Assembly (NCBI RefSeq): GCF_047345415.1
Contig: NZ_JBLFEP010000002.1
Location: 310,001 to 374,000 of the forward strand
Origin: Maribacter_C sp947494565
Lineage (GTDB): Bacteria; Bacteroidota; Bacteroidia; Flavobacteriales; Flavobacteriaceae
Length of the DNA: 64,000 nt
Direction of reading: 5' to 3'
A program made the translations under genes and the position numbers. The notes under the pieces are model-generated. The model saw only the letters and a list, made by a program, of their open reading frames with translations. It had not been told where the DNA came from and searched no databases. Shown piece by piece: positions 52,774 through 62,580 of the stretch. Each line of letters starts with the position of its first letter. Within the stretch, counting starts at the first letter, position 1.

Positions 52774-53631
52774 ATGATTCAATCCATGACAGGTTTCGGG
52801 AAGCATGTAGTACAGCTTGCCTCCAAAAAAATAACGGTTGAGCTCAAATCACTCAATAGTAAGAACCTGGATTTGAATGCGCGTATGCCTTCGGCCTATC
52901 GCGAAAAGGAATTGGAACTTCGTAAGATCATTGCCAAATCATTACTTCGGGGAAAGGTCGATTTCGGACTTTATGTCGAATTTACGGGTAATGAGACATC
53001 CGCACAGGTCAATGAAGAAGCAGTGCGTCAGTATATGAAGCAATTTTCATCCATTGCCGATGGTGATGACCTTAGACTGTTGGAAATGGCCTTACGTATG
53101 CCAGACGCCCTGAAAACGGAACGTGAAGATATCGACGAAGAGGAATATGCTTCTATTCAATTGGCCTTGAAAAAAGCATTAGACGAGATACACGATTTTC
53201 GTTCCGCGGAAGGACAAGTGTTAGAGAAAGACTTTTTCGAACGGGCCGAAAACTTGGAGCATTTACTTGCCGCTGTCATCAAAATGGATCCCGAACGCCA
53301 AGGTACCATCCGCGAACGGCTTGAAAAGGCGGTGGGCGATATCAAGGCAGAGGTAGATGCGAATCGTTTCGAGCAAGAATTGATATACTATCTCGAAAAA
53401 TATGATATTACCGAAGAGAAGGTGCGTTTGGCAAACCATCTCGATTATTTTTTAAAGACCTTGAAGTCGGATGATTCCAACGGCAAAAAACTGGGCTTCA
53501 TCACCCAAGAAATCGGCCGCGAAATCAATACCATAGGCTCAAAGGCCAATTTTGCACCGATGCAACAACTGGTCGTTCAAATGAAGGACGAACTTGAAAA
53601 AATAAAGGAACAAATGTTGAACGTGCTCTAA
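52774..53631 (+). CDS. YicC/YloC-family endoribonuclease
   Basis: A 285-residue protein of the YicC family. The N-terminal hallmark MIQSMTGFGKH and SLNSKNLDLNARMPSAYREK and the C-terminal GKKLGFITQEIGREINTIGSKAN and VVQMKDELEKIKEQ are all present. YicC proteins are RNA endonucleases that hexamerise. Its stop overlaps the gmk start by one base; yicC-gmk-nadD is a conserved Bacteroidota operon. Confidence 0.94.
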   Translation: MIQSMTGFGKHVVQLASKKITVELKSLNSKNLDLNARMPSAYREKELELRKIIAKSLLRGKVDFGLYVEFTGNETSAQVNEEAVRQYMKQFSSIADGDDLRLLEMALRMPDALKTEREDIDEEEYASIQLALKKALDEIHDFRSAEGQVLEKDFFERAENLEHLLAAVIKMDPERQGTIRERLEKAVGDIKAEVDANRFEQELIYYLEKYDITEEKVRLANHLDYFLKTLKSDDSNGKKLGFITQEIGREINTIGSKANFAPMQQLVVQMKDELEKIKEQMLNVL

Positions 53632-54224
53632 TGAAAGGGGGTAAACTGATTATATTTTCGGCGCCGTCAGGCAGTGGTAAGACTACCATAGTCAGATATC
53701 TTTTAGAACAGCCCGAATTGAATTTGGCCTTTTCGGTATCCGCAACTTCCAGACCTCGTAGGGGAAAGGAAAAGCATAAGGAGCACTACTACTTCATGAC
53801 CGTTTCTGAATTCAAGCAACATATCAAGAACGATGATTTTTTAGAATGGGAAGAAGTGTATCGCGACAATTTCTACGGTACACTGAAAAGTGAAGTGGCG
53901 CGACTGTGGGCAGAGGGCAAGAATGTGATTTTCGATATTGATGTGGTCGGAGGGTTGCGGATCAAGAAAAAGTATCCTAAAGAGACCTTGGCTGTTTTCG
54001 TGAAACCCCCTAGTGTAGATGAATTGAAGATCAGGCTCAAAAAGCGCAGTACGGAGAGCGATGATAAAATCAACATGCGTATCGCCAAAGCTTCCGTAGA
54101 ACTGGCTACAGCACCACAGTTCGACAAGGTCATCAAGAATTATGACTTGGATGTGGCGCTTAAAGAGGCACACCAATTGGTTGCCCAATTTGTCAATGAT
54201 CCCGTTTCAGACGAAGAAGAGTAA
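53631..54224 (+). CDS. gmk: guanylate kinase
   Basis: A 197-residue guanylate kinase. The P-loop is FSAPSGSGKTTIVRYLLEQ, followed by the GMP-binding SVSATSRPRRGKEKHKEHYYF and DDFLEWEEVYRDNFYGT and the NVIFDIDVVGGLRIKKKYP region. It phosphorylates GMP to GDP. One-base overlaps with yicC and nadD indicate translational coupling. Confidence 0.96.
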   Translation: MKGGKLIIFSAPSGSGKTTIVRYLLEQPELNLAFSVSATSRPRRGKEKHKEHYYFMTVSEFKQHIKNDDFLEWEEVYRDNFYGTLKSEVARLWAEGKNVIFDIDVVGGLRIKKKYPKETLAVFVKPPSVDELKIRLKKRSTESDDKINMRIAKASVELATAPQFDKVIKNYDLDVALKEAHQLVAQFVNDPVSDEEE

Positions 54225-54811
54225 TGGGTAAAAAAGTTGGTCTATATTTCGGTACTTTCAATCCGATTCATGTCGGACATATGGTCATTGCAAACTATAT
54301 GGTCGAGTTTTCCGATCTTGATGAGGTTTGGTTCGTGGTAACGCCTCAGAGTCCTTTTAAAGTGAAAAAGACGTTGCTCGATAATCATCACCGCTACCAA
54401 ATGGTCTTTGAAGCGACAAAAGACTTTTCGAAACTCAAACCCAGCAAAATCGAGTTTGAACTTCCCCAGCCCAATTACACCATCAATACACTGGTTCACC
54501 TTGAGGAAACGTACGGCACAGACCATTTGTTCTGTTTGATTATGGGAGAGGACAATCTCAAAGGATTTCACAAATGGAAGAATTATGAGGCCATCTTGAA
54601 CAATTACCAACTTTATGTATATCCTCGAATTTCAGAGGGAAGTATCGCGCATCAGTTTAAGGACCATCCGAAAATACAAAGAATCGACGCCCCGATCATG
54701 GAAATCTCTTCTACCTTTATCCGCAAAAACCATAGGTTGGGAAAAGATGTTCGCCCCATGCTTCCGGAAGCGGTCTGGAAGTATATGGATGAAATGAATT
54801 TCTACCGCTAG
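54224..54811 (+). CDS. nadD: nicotinate-nucleotide adenylyltransferase
   Basis: A 195-residue NadD-family nucleotidyltransferase: GLYFGTFNPIHVGHMVIANY holds the (H/T)xGH motif, WFVVTPQSPFKVKKTLLDNH the substrate loop, and ISSTFIRK the ATP-binding ISSTxIR motif. It makes nicotinate adenine dinucleotide in NAD synthesis. It ends the operon 7 bases before the convergent sialidase-like gene. Confidence 0.95.
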   Translation: MGKKVGLYFGTFNPIHVGHMVIANYMVEFSDLDEVWFVVTPQSPFKVKKTLLDNHHRYQMVFEATKDFSKLKPSKIEFELPQPNYTINTLVHLEETYGTDHLFCLIMGEDNLKGFHKWKNYEAILNNYQLYVYPRISEGSIAHQFKDHPKIQRIDAPIMEISSTFIRKNHRLGKDVRPMLPEAVWKYMDEMNFYR

Positions 54812-54818
54812 GGCCGCT

Positions 54819-55982
54819 TTATTTTAGGGTTACTCTTTTAAATCGAATCTTTTTATAGTCGTCGGTTTCATAAATAACGCCCAGTGTATCTTGATGCAAT
54901 TGCACCATGTCGGAATAAGCGGACATGCCCTCGTGTACTTTAAACAACGGCTGCCAACTTTTCGATTCGTCATAACTTGCCATAATCACTAAATCCGATC
55001 GTTTGTCTACATGGGAAGGTGTAGAAAACAGAAGCATAGATCCATCACTTTTTGCCATTTTAGGCCACCCAAGAAGGGCCGATTGTACGACCGGACTCGG
55101 AAACTTGTCCGACTCTGTAATGTTTTGTGAAAATGTACGCCCGCCGTCGGTGCTATAGGTTTCCCCACGATTCTTTTCAAGGGAACCTCCATTTTGGTCG
55201 CGCGTATTGATATAAATACGACCATCGGCCAATTCAACTAGGGTCGTTTCGTTGGCCTGTACGGCGTCGGTGAGGTTTTCGTCTACAGCGCCAATGTTCC
55301 AATGTGCTCCGTGGTCATCGGAATAGATCAAGGCCATGCAATACGCCTTATTCCCTTTTTTGATACTGATGGCTACCGGGGCCACCAGTCTCCCCCGATA
55401 CGTTCCTACTTTTAATTCAATACCATGAACGGGGCCCAAAGCATGCCATCGCCAATGTTTTCTTTTGACCTGTCTTGTAATGTCTATAGGCGTTGCCCAG
55501 GTTTTGCCATTATCTTCAGAAACGGTCATATAAGCTTTTCGTTCGTCTTCCAGGCCATAGTCCTTGTTCAATATATCATGTTCACTTTGGGCGGTGGTGT
55601 TGAACAAGAGCACGATTTTGTCCTCAGAAGACACGTACAAGGGTACAGGATTTTGAACGGCCTTCGTATCTTGGTCGTATAACAACTGTAACGGTTCCCA
55701 ACTTTGTCCTCCGTCGAATGAACGTCGATATACCAAATCGATATCCCCAAAATCACTGGTAGAGTTTTTCCGTCCTTCGGCAAAGGCGATCAATGTAGTC
55801 TCTGTTTTGATAAGCGTCGGTATCCGGAAGGAAAAATAATCCTTTAGTCCTGAATAATAGGGAACAGAGGTGTTCGTCGTATCCTTGGATAGATCTCTAT
55901 AGCTCAGAGTTGGGCCATTTTGGGCTTGTACTGCACTTATAACTAAACCAAGTGCAGCAAAAAGGATGTGTTTTTTTATCAT
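54819..55982 (-). CDS. secreted sialidase-family glycosidase
   Basis: A 387-residue exported protein with signal peptide (KKHILFAALGLVISAVQAQ). The FRIP arginine motif occurs in YFSFRIPTLIKTETTLIAFA, and at least four Asp boxes are seen (RSFDGGQSW, SEDNGKTW, SDDHGAHW, STDGGRTF), with ETTLVELADGRIYINTRDQN carrying the Glu. It is most like exo-alpha-sialidases (GH33 fold), although sugar specificity cannot be fixed from motifs. Convergent with nadD. Confidence 0.88.
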   Translation of the reverse strand: MIKKHILFAALGLVISAVQAQNGPTLSYRDLSKDTTNTSVPYYSGLKDYFSFRIPTLIKTETTLIAFAEGRKNSTSDFGDIDLVYRRSFDGGQSWEPLQLLYDQDTKAVQNPVPLYVSSEDKIVLLFNTTAQSEHDILNKDYGLEDERKAYMTVSEDNGKTWATPIDITRQVKRKHWRWHALGPVHGIELKVGTYRGRLVAPVAISIKKGNKAYCMALIYSDDHGAHWNIGAVDENLTDAVQANETTLVELADGRIYINTRDQNGGSLEKNRGETYSTDGGRTFSQNITESDKFPSPVVQSALLGWPKMAKSDGSMLLFSTPSHVDKRSDLVIMASYDESKSWQPLFKVHEGMSAYSDMVQLHQDTLGVIYETDDYKKIRFKRVTLK

Positions 55983-56068
55983 GTGCGAACTACCATTACC
56001 GAACTACCTTTTTCTAAGGTTTTTCAAATTAGGCTATTCCGCCGATATATTCAACAGCAAAGTAGCTG

Positions 56069-56635
56069 TTATTCGATTGCTGCCTGATACTCCTCAACAT
56101 GCTGCTGAATAGGGATATTATCTATAAAAACGTTTTTCAAGACTGCCCTACCATTTTTGATATACACTAGACCATAACAGGTTTTCGTGGTATCGCGTTG
56201 CGCTTGACGCACCGAAACCTCAGCGTCATAGGCTTTGCTCTCGTTCATATAAAAACGATTGAACGGAAGATCGAAATTGACCTGTTTTCCATAGTTGTAG
56301 TTGCTCTCGGCGATTACATAATCTTCGGTAATGGCCAGGGGCGTCTTGCTCACTGTTTTTATCGTAGCATAGCCCTCGGTATCGTTTCTTAGATATACGT
56401 AAACGTTGCCTCTGTACATGCTCCAATCTTCTTCGGTCTCAAAGGAATCCAAGTCATAATTGAGTACGATGTATTTTCCTCGGAAAGGATCGCTTGGGTC
56501 AATGGGTTGAGTTTTGAACTTGTAGGCCCTTCCGCTTTTTAAGGCATCTTCTTGTTCATAGATCATTTGTGCCGGAACGAACAATTGAATCAAGAAAAGA
56601 AGTACTAATACCGGAGATGCTAATTTTTTAGTCAT
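56069..56635 (-). CDS. GDYXXLXY-domain protein
   Basis: A 188-residue protein with an N-terminal membrane helix (LASPVLVLLFLIQLFVPAQM) and the family motif in DPSDPFRGKYIVLNYDLDSF (G-x-Y-x-x-L-x-Y form). The start ATG at 56635 follows the upstream stop by 5 bases; longer frames overlap the DUF2157 gene. GDYXXLXY proteins are regularly adjacent to DUF2157/DUF4401 membrane proteins, as here. Function unknown. Confidence 0.88.
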   Translation of the reverse strand: MTKKLASPVLVLLFLIQLFVPAQMIYEQEDALKSGRAYKFKTQPIDPSDPFRGKYIVLNYDLDSFETEEDWSMYRGNVYVYLRNDTEGYATIKTVSKTPLAITEDYVIAESNYNYGKQVNFDLPFNRFYMNESKAYDAEVSVRQAQRDTTKTCYGLVYIKNGRAVLKNVFIDNIPIQQHVEEYQAAIE

Positions 56636-56640
56636 GGCTT

Positions 56641-57927
56641 TCAATTTTTTGAATTTGTTCGAATAGCGGTGGCACGTTGCTTTTTCAATAAGAGGTAATT
56701 CGTAAAAAAGAATCCTGCTCCTACAGAAATAAACAGCATACCACGGACGACGAAATCGAGATTGGTGTCGAAAAAGCGACAAATGATAAGCGCCGTAATA
56801 ATCAACAGGCCATAGTTCAGAATACTATAGCTCGACTTATGGATGCCGATACGAATTGCGAAGAGTCCTAGGGCGGCCACTACGATATTCGTTAAAATCA
56901 GGTTGTGAGTGGAACCGATGTCGCGTGTGAGGTACAGTATCCCTATAATCAAAAAGGCATATTGGAATAAATTAAAATCCCGAATGTGCTTTTTGATATG
57001 CAAATAACCTAGAACAACTATTCCAGCTATATACAGAAGTATTGTCATCACTATTTCCATTTCACCGAACAAATCCTTGATAGCCTCTTTCCAGAACCAT
57101 TCAAAGGTTAGGATCGTCAAAAGGATTACCGTACCCAAAGAGCCTATAATCGTATACCCGTTTCTGCGTAGTTTTTGATTTTTAAAGAAAGGGAGTTGCC
57201 CAATATTGTACAGCACTCCGAACAAGGCCAAGTACATGATAAATGACAATGAATTGCCAGTGGTAAAGGTTCCTAATACCATAACAAGGCTTAAGGGTAA
57301 AAGCCAGTTCAATATGCCCGAAATGTTACTTGATGCCTGTTTCTTTTGCAGGTGTATATAGAAAGGAATCACCCATGCCAATAACAAAAGGTACCACCAC
57401 GGTGTATGACTATTAAAGAAGTAGCCAAGGTCACATGCGTACCACGTAATGAGCACCAGGTGTATCAGTACGGCTATGTTCGAGCGCAAAACGTACATTA
57501 AGGGAGCGGTAATCGCGACCCAAACCAATAGAAAACTACTCAAATTACCGGGAATATTATATATCTGGCTGACCAAGGAAATGGTCGCTCCTACGGATAA
57601 GATCAAAAAAGTGGCCGAAGATTCAATCCAGGTGGCACCTTTCGTTTTGAACAGGCTAAATGCACAAGCGATCTGACCGATTACCATGGGAAGAAAGGCA
57701 AAAAAGGTCTTAAGAGTTCTCGGCATGTCATCCCAATTGTGGGCAATGATAAGTATAATTCCCAAACCACAGAGCAGGGCTCCTAAGACGCCGAAAATCG
57801 TAAATAACCGATTAGGCTTGGCGTCGGTCTTGGTGTGGTAATAAACCGAGATCCTTTGAGCGGTTTCCGAATCGATGACTTTGGCTTGCAATAGCTCGGA
57901 GAGCTGCCGTTCCAGTTTTGAATTCAT
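56641..57927 (-). CDS. DUF2157 polytopic membrane protein
   Basis: A 428-residue protein with a cytoplasmic N-terminal helix bundle (ERQLSELLQAKVIDSETAQR, DUF2157) followed by about twelve predicted transmembrane helices (such as FTIFGVLGALLCGLGIILII and LFAIRIGIHKSSYSILNYGL). Gene order with the GDYXXLXY protein is conserved in many bacteria and suggests a joint membrane complex. No function is known. Confidence 0.88.
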   Translation of the reverse strand: MNSKLERQLSELLQAKVIDSETAQRISVYYHTKTDAKPNRLFTIFGVLGALLCGLGIILIIAHNWDDMPRTLKTFFAFLPMVIGQIACAFSLFKTKGATWIESSATFLILSVGATISLVSQIYNIPGNLSSFLLVWVAITAPLMYVLRSNIAVLIHLVLITWYACDLGYFFNSHTPWWYLLLLAWVIPFYIHLQKKQASSNISGILNWLLPLSLVMVLGTFTTGNSLSFIMYLALFGVLYNIGQLPFFKNQKLRRNGYTIIGSLGTVILLTILTFEWFWKEAIKDLFGEMEIVMTILLYIAGIVVLGYLHIKKHIRDFNLFQYAFLIIGILYLTRDIGSTHNLILTNIVVAALGLFAIRIGIHKSSYSILNYGLLIITALIICRFFDTNLDFVVRGMLFISVGAGFFFTNYLLLKKQRATAIRTNSKN

Positions 57928-57997
57928 GGGATAGCTTTAAAGGTTAACGTTTGAAACAAGTTGTAATTGCTTCCAATAGTGGTGTTCTATGTGTAGT

Positions 57998-58029
57998 AAC
58001 GAGCCTGCTCGGTATGAAGCAGGCTCGTT
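57998..58029 (-). terminator. strong hairpin after the YiaA-like gene
   Basis: AACGAGCCTGCT / AGCAGGCTCGTT is a perfect 12-bp stem with an eight-base loop just after the minus-strand gene ending at 58034. The T-run is weak on either strand, but the stem is stable enough to act as a terminator or mRNA 3' end. Confidence 0.7.
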
Positions 58030-58033
58030 TAAA

Positions 58034-58492
58034 CTACCAGATGTGATCCTCGCTATTGTCCAAAAATTGGATATCTCGGGTGTTTTTCTGAACTGCTACC
58101 GCTGCAAATAGACTCAGCGTAAATGACATGGCATAGAATCCTTTTTCGCTTAAGGCGAGATCGGCGTTCCATAAGCCGATCACAAGCAAGGTTATCGAGG
58201 CAATGGTCGTAAACCAACTAATACCGTAGTACATATCACTTACAGGCATGCCCTCTTGTCTATCACGTACACTTTTTTGTACGGATACCACAGAAAAAAG
58301 CCCGAAGAGTAAAATGGTAAAATAATAGCCTTTTTCATTAAGCTCCATGTATGCATTCCAAAGACCGATACAATAGGACACCATTCCGATGAGGAGTGCC
58401 ATCCATGAAGCTGATACGAAAGCTGGGGTCGGTCTACCCGTGAACTCTTCCACTTTTTTAACTTCTTTCTTTTCGTTTACTGAATTTTCCAT
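58034..58492 (-). CDS. YiaA/YiaB-type membrane protein
   Basis: A 152-residue protein with two copies of the YiaAB two-helix unit (ASWMALLIGMVSYCIGLWNA and MYYGISWFTTIASITLLVIG then LWNADLALSEKGFYAMSFTL), each followed by a basic or NTRD-like loop (VQKSVRDRQEG, VQKNTRDIQF). The family is of unknown function, localised in the inner membrane. Monocistronic. Confidence 0.92.
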   Translation of the reverse strand: MENSVNEKKEVKKVEEFTGRPTPAFVSASWMALLIGMVSYCIGLWNAYMELNEKGYYFTILLFGLFSVVSVQKSVRDRQEGMPVSDMYYGISWFTTIASITLLVIGLWNADLALSEKGFYAMSFTLSLFAAVAVQKNTRDIQFLDNSEDHIW

Positions 58493-58651
58493 ACGATTTG
58501 ATTTAGAAATTTCGATTATTCAGGGCAAAGATGCGGTCGAACCATTGATTTTCAAATACTTCTTTTTCAAAATACTTATGATTTATAATCATTATTTATA
58601 GAGTAAATATTTATATTTAAGCATTTTATATATAAATATACTTATGATATA

Positions 58652-60115
58652 ATGAAAGGATTAATTGCTATTTTAAGCACTTTGACAAGGGAAGAGAAGC
58701 AAGAATTTCTACTATATCTCAAACGGAAGAATCGCAGAACGGATGTCAAAAACGAAAAACTGTTCAAGTTGATCGATGCCGGGAAGACGGAGGGTTTAGA
58801 TATCACCCTTTACGGAAAACCTGCACGGAATTCCTTTCATGCGTTGTGTAAACGGTTACAGGATACTTTAATCGATTTTGTGGCCAGCAAGAGCTTTGCG
58901 GGGGAAACCTCAGAAGAACTTGAAATTTTAAAATTACTGCTGGCCAGTCGTATCTTTTTTGAGAAAAAGCAGTATAACGTAGCAATCAAAACCTTGGAAA
59001 AGGCTGAAAAAATGGCGCTTCCTCTAGAGCTGTATTCTATACTGAACGAAATTTATCATACTAAAATCCAATATGCACATCTAAGTGCCAAATGGGTGCT
59101 CAGGGAAGTCATAGTCGCTTCAGAACTGAATATGGAGCTATACCAACAAGATTTTCGATTGAATCGCGCCTATGCGGTCATTAAATCGCGATTGCGGGAA
59201 TCGGCGAACGCTTCGGTTCAAGAAATCGTTCAGAACACCTTTTCGGAGTTCCGGATCGAACTAAACGAGGCACTCACCTATAAATCACTATTTCAGTTGA
59301 TGGAGCTTATGGCCACTGCTGCAAAATTGCAAAGTGATTTTTATTCGATTTCTCCATTCGTTCTTGAGTTGTATACGATTGTCAAAAAAAAGAGCGGTAT
59401 GAAGAACAAGCACCGTTATTATCACTTGAACATATTGAATTTGCTAGCAGTGGCCCAATTCAGGAATAAGAGATTCGAGGCATCTATGAAGTTTACCACA
59501 CAATTGGAACTGGAAATGGGAAGGGTCAACACTTATGATTACAAGCGCTTTTCCGAAAAGTTAGCGACCTTGAAGGCACTGAACTACAATTATACCGGGA
59601 AGCCTACCGAAGCCCTGCAAATATTGAATGGATTCAAGGGTCAGTCGTTGGATATTTTGCTTTTGACCGCCATGTGTCTGTTTCAGCAAAATCGTTTTTC
59701 CGAGGCGTATCAGTTAATCAAAGACCTCAATCACACCGATGTTTTTTATGAGAAAAAAATGGGTTGGATTTGGGTGGTCAAAAAGAACCTAATCGACATT
59801 CTCTTGCTTACGGAGCTGGATAAATTGGATTTGGTTCTTTTGCGACTGTCACGGTTCAAAAGAAAGTTTTCGAAACTCCTTAGAGCAAGGGGAGAAGAAC
59901 GGGTGTTGACTTTTGTAAACTTGATCAGTAAGTACTATGAGTATCCGAAACAGGTGGAAACACAAGAATTCAAGAACGAAGTGGAAAACTCGTTCGAATG
60001 GATCGGACCCGACCAAGAGGATATTTTTGTAATGAGTTTTTACGCATGGCTAAAAGCCAAAATGGAAGGTGAAAATCTCTATGGAATTACACTGAAACTG
60101 GTCGGGCATATTTAA
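58652..60115 (+). CDS. large helical protein of unknown function
   Basis: A 487-residue cytoplasmic protein, rich in Leu, Lys and Glu, with alternating amphipathic helices along its whole length (KTLEKAEKMALPLELYSILN, AKLQSDFYSISPFVLELYTI, FQQNRFSEAYQLIKDLNHTD), reminiscent of degenerate TPR or helical-repeat proteins of Flavobacteriia. No catalytic motif is seen. It is monocistronic, downstream of a very AT-rich promoter region (58500-58650) that contains TACTTATGAT twice. Confidence 0.75.
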   Translation: MKGLIAILSTLTREEKQEFLLYLKRKNRRTDVKNEKLFKLIDAGKTEGLDITLYGKPARNSFHALCKRLQDTLIDFVASKSFAGETSEELEILKLLLASRIFFEKKQYNVAIKTLEKAEKMALPLELYSILNEIYHTKIQYAHLSAKWVLREVIVASELNMELYQQDFRLNRAYAVIKSRLRESANASVQEIVQNTFSEFRIELNEALTYKSLFQLMELMATAAKLQSDFYSISPFVLELYTIVKKKSGMKNKHRYYHLNILNLLAVAQFRNKRFEASMKFTTQLELEMGRVNTYDYKRFSEKLATLKALNYNYTGKPTEALQILNGFKGQSLDILLLTAMCLFQQNRFSEAYQLIKDLNHTDVFYEKKMGWIWVVKKNLIDILLLTELDKLDLVLLRLSRFKRKFSKLLRARGEERVLTFVNLISKYYEYPKQVETQEFKNEVENSFEWIGPDQEDIFVMSFYAWLKAKMEGENLYGITLKLVGHI

Positions 60116-60331
60116 TGATCCTGAAAATTGAACCTCGTGTGGCCAAAAAGGGTTTGGTCTAAAATAGGGGGTTGTTCAGCTTGTAGAAAGCGTATACCTT
60201 TTTTTAAAAAATACTATCGATACAATGAAAAATCGATTTTGTCCATTCGTTGTATGCCTTGATTTTATCGGTAAACGGAAAACGGGGTTTGGGTGTGTTG
60301 TCTTTTTATTACAAAAAGAAAGGGCTATTTG

Positions 60332-60742
60332 CTACGCTGTTCTTTCGATAATTTGCGCTGCCCATTCGTATGCCTTTTCCAAATCATCAAAAACACGGAT
60401 GGGCTTTTTCATGAACAGTTTTTCCAAAACGGCCAAGGTACGCCTTCGATTGTTTTGTGATACGATGGCATAGGCTTTAAGATTCGGAAATAGTTTTATA
60501 GCCTCGTAATACCCCAGAGGATCAATGGAATAGGAGTGAATTCGGTTGGAAATATAGACAAAGGGAGTGTCGTTTCCATAAACATTTTCAGCGATTCGTA
60601 GCATGTCGGCCATTTTTTCAAAGGTGACGTGGGTACCTTCACTTACCTCTGAAATAGAGATATTTTTATAGAATACGAACCTTCCAAGGTCCAATTTATG
60701 TTCTGCTACAGGTTGTTGTTTTAAGTCAGCTATCGTGTTCAT
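60332..60742 (-). CDS. STAS/SEC14-like small protein
   Basis: A 136-residue protein with the strand-helix alternation of SpoIIAA/STAS-like domains (KLDLGRFVFYKNISISEV, TPFVYISNRIHSYSIDPLGY, NLKAYAIVSQNNRRRTLAVL, KPIRVFDDLEKAYEWAAQII). In Bacteroidota such proteins are common, single-domain and of unknown role. I take the ATG at 60742; a TTG two codons upstream would add little. Confidence 0.7.
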   Translation of the reverse strand: MNTIADLKQQPVAEHKLDLGRFVFYKNISISEVSEGTHVTFEKMADMLRIAENVYGNDTPFVYISNRIHSYSIDPLGYYEAIKLFPNLKAYAIVSQNNRRRTLAVLEKLFMKKPIRVFDDLEKAYEWAAQIIERTA

Positions 60743-60843
60743 CCTCAATTATGATACCTTTAAGGTATCAAATTAACTTGGAATTCCGTCAAAGCTTTAC
60801 TTTAGTTATTGACTACTTGTTAACGGTAGGGAAGCGAATACTT

Positions 60844-61791
60844 TTAATCGTTACTATCGAAAAGAATAACCTCATATTCGAAATCCAGAGCTTCACCATC
60901 GACACCCACATTTTGAAGAGCGACAGTGTAGGAAGTATCCCCGTCGAGTGCACCGAGATTTATTTCGGGTACCCATACAATGGTTCGGTCTCCATAGGCA
61001 TTGTCCAAAGCTTCGATGGATAGTGCTATGGTTTCGTTATTTGGAGTGCGCATGGTAATGCTGGTCTCAGTAAAATCGGCATCTCTAATTGAAAAGGACC
61101 ACCTCGGGTACACCAATTGTTGTGGCGCATATCCTTTTGGGGGCCAAGAAACGAAGTCGGGAGCATCGGATGGTGGTGTTCCGCTATTGCCCAGTACCCA
61201 GATAGCATTAGTAGCATCGGTGTTTCCGATGCCAATCTCTTGCAGCCTCGGCCACAATAGCCATCTTCTATGACCCACTGGACCGTTTGAGGCTCCGGCA
61301 TCTCTCATATAGGAATCGACCGCTTCCGCATTTCGTGTCTGGGTCAACAACGAATTGCCGGCCCCTTCTTTGCCCGCTTCTGTATAACATGACCAGGTAT
61401 TCGGCGGAAAATGGTCTAAAGTACCATTTGATTTCATCATTAAGGCGGCGTCCTGAGCCTTCTCGCTTTTTGAGCTGTTTTCGGATATGGTATTGTTCAG
61501 ACCGACAGCTTGTCTGAAGTATGCAATACGCATCAAAATCTTATCTATGGTTGCCTGAGGAACTTCACCGGCAGTACAGGAAGTGTCATCTCCTGACCAG
61601 GCGACATCACCTGTGGTACTTCGAGAGGCGAGGTAATACTCCTTATATAGTTTTTGGGCCGCGGAGCGGGCAGTCAGGTTTACCTCTTGCTCTAGTTGCT
61701 GCACTTCCTCCAGGACGGCCGAATCTTTGCTGCAGGAATTTAAAACGAAAAGGGAAACTAATAGAAATAGGGTAGGGTTAAAGAGACGCAT
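60844..61791 (-). CDS. CAP/SCP-domain lipoprotein
   Basis: A 315-residue lipoprotein: leader LFLLVSLFVLNSCSKDSAV with the lipobox Cys near residue 20, then a CAP (cysteine-rich secretory protein, SCP/PR1-like) domain with SEKAQDAALMMKSNGTLDHF, NSLLTQTRNAEAVDSYMRDA, GPVGHRRWLLWPRLQEIGIG (the H-R-R-W core) and AIWVLGNSGTPPSDAPDFVS. A C-terminal beta-sandwich module follows. Function is unknown; CAP proteins bind lipids or act as proteases in other systems. Confidence 0.88.
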   Translation of the reverse strand: MRLFNPTLFLLVSLFVLNSCSKDSAVLEEVQQLEQEVNLTARSAAQKLYKEYYLASRSTTGDVAWSGDDTSCTAGEVPQATIDKILMRIAYFRQAVGLNNTISENSSKSEKAQDAALMMKSNGTLDHFPPNTWSCYTEAGKEGAGNSLLTQTRNAEAVDSYMRDAGASNGPVGHRRWLLWPRLQEIGIGNTDATNAIWVLGNSGTPPSDAPDFVSWPPKGYAPQQLVYPRWSFSIRDADFTETSITMRTPNNETIALSIEALDNAYGDRTIVWVPEINLGALDGDTSYTVALQNVGVDGEALDFEYEVILFDSND

Positions 61792-61958
61792 GGTAAAAGC
61801 ATTTGGGTTATTTGCTAAACGCCGAAAAATGCAATTCGGTATAAACTTTTCGACGAGTGGTTAGGGAACGCAAATTTTAGGTGCGGAGAGTTGTCTTTAA
61901 AATGGAGGACAACATCTGAAGTATGATGAAAAATTCAGGCATGTTGGAAAATGGATGG

Positions 61959-62444
61959 TTACGGTTCCAATACACCCAAAAATTGTAGTGAGGAAACTTC
62001 TTGGAGTTCCAACTTTGAAGTCTCGAAGGTACCTTCAAGAGGAAGGTAATAGGACAAATCACACGGAATCTTGGTCAATTCCGCAGAAAAATCAACCACT
62101 ACGGAATCGTTTGCGGATAGGTAAATGGTATATTGAAAATTAGATGCGTTGGGGATAAAAAGCTGAATGGTATTGTCTAACATTCGTATGTCAGCATCGG
62201 GAACCGCAAATTCATCGGCAGGATTAAAAACAAAACCCGTATTTGGAAGATTTCCCATTACCTTAATGTCATCTGGATTCAATGTCCCGTTTTCAAATAA
62301 GTTGGTATTGTTAGCATCTACCAATTTTAAAAATAGCGTGGGAAAGGCAGGGTCAAAAAGGGCACAATCAATTCCATCACCATTGTCATTTGAACAATTT
62401 GAACACGATAGTACGATTAGAATCAGCGCAAAAACAGTCCTCAT
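61959..62444 (-). CDS. lipoprotein of unknown function
   Basis: A 161-residue lipoprotein starting at ATG 62444: MRTVFALILIVLSCSNCSND holds the lipobox. The mature part is acidic and beta-rich (GIDCALFDPAFPTLFLKLVD, FVFNPADEFAVPDADIRML, NFQYTIYLSANDSVVVDFSA). I recognise no family. It sits among other secreted proteins on the minus strand. Confidence 0.7.
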   Translation of the reverse strand: MRTVFALILIVLSCSNCSNDNGDGIDCALFDPAFPTLFLKLVDANNTNLFENGTLNPDDIKVMGNLPNTGFVFNPADEFAVPDADIRMLDNTIQLFIPNASNFQYTIYLSANDSVVVDFSAELTKIPCDLSYYLPLEGTFETSKLELQEVSSLQFLGVLEP

Positions 62445-62580
62445 ATACCAGCTATTACTCGGTTCGGTCATTACTAAGATGAAGGAATCGTTAAAAGGTT
62501 GCCTCTGGAGGCAATGCAATCGATATGGCAAGGGTAAGCTCGTTCGACGCTAGTTTTATGCGTATGGATACAATGAACCA

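Noticed and set aside
60225..60473. 82-codon plus-strand frame overlapping the STAS-like gene, with an imperfect dyad at its start
   Set aside because: It overlaps a better-supported minus-strand gene. The dyad TACAATGAA/TTCGTTGTA has a mismatch and lies in AT-rich DNA.
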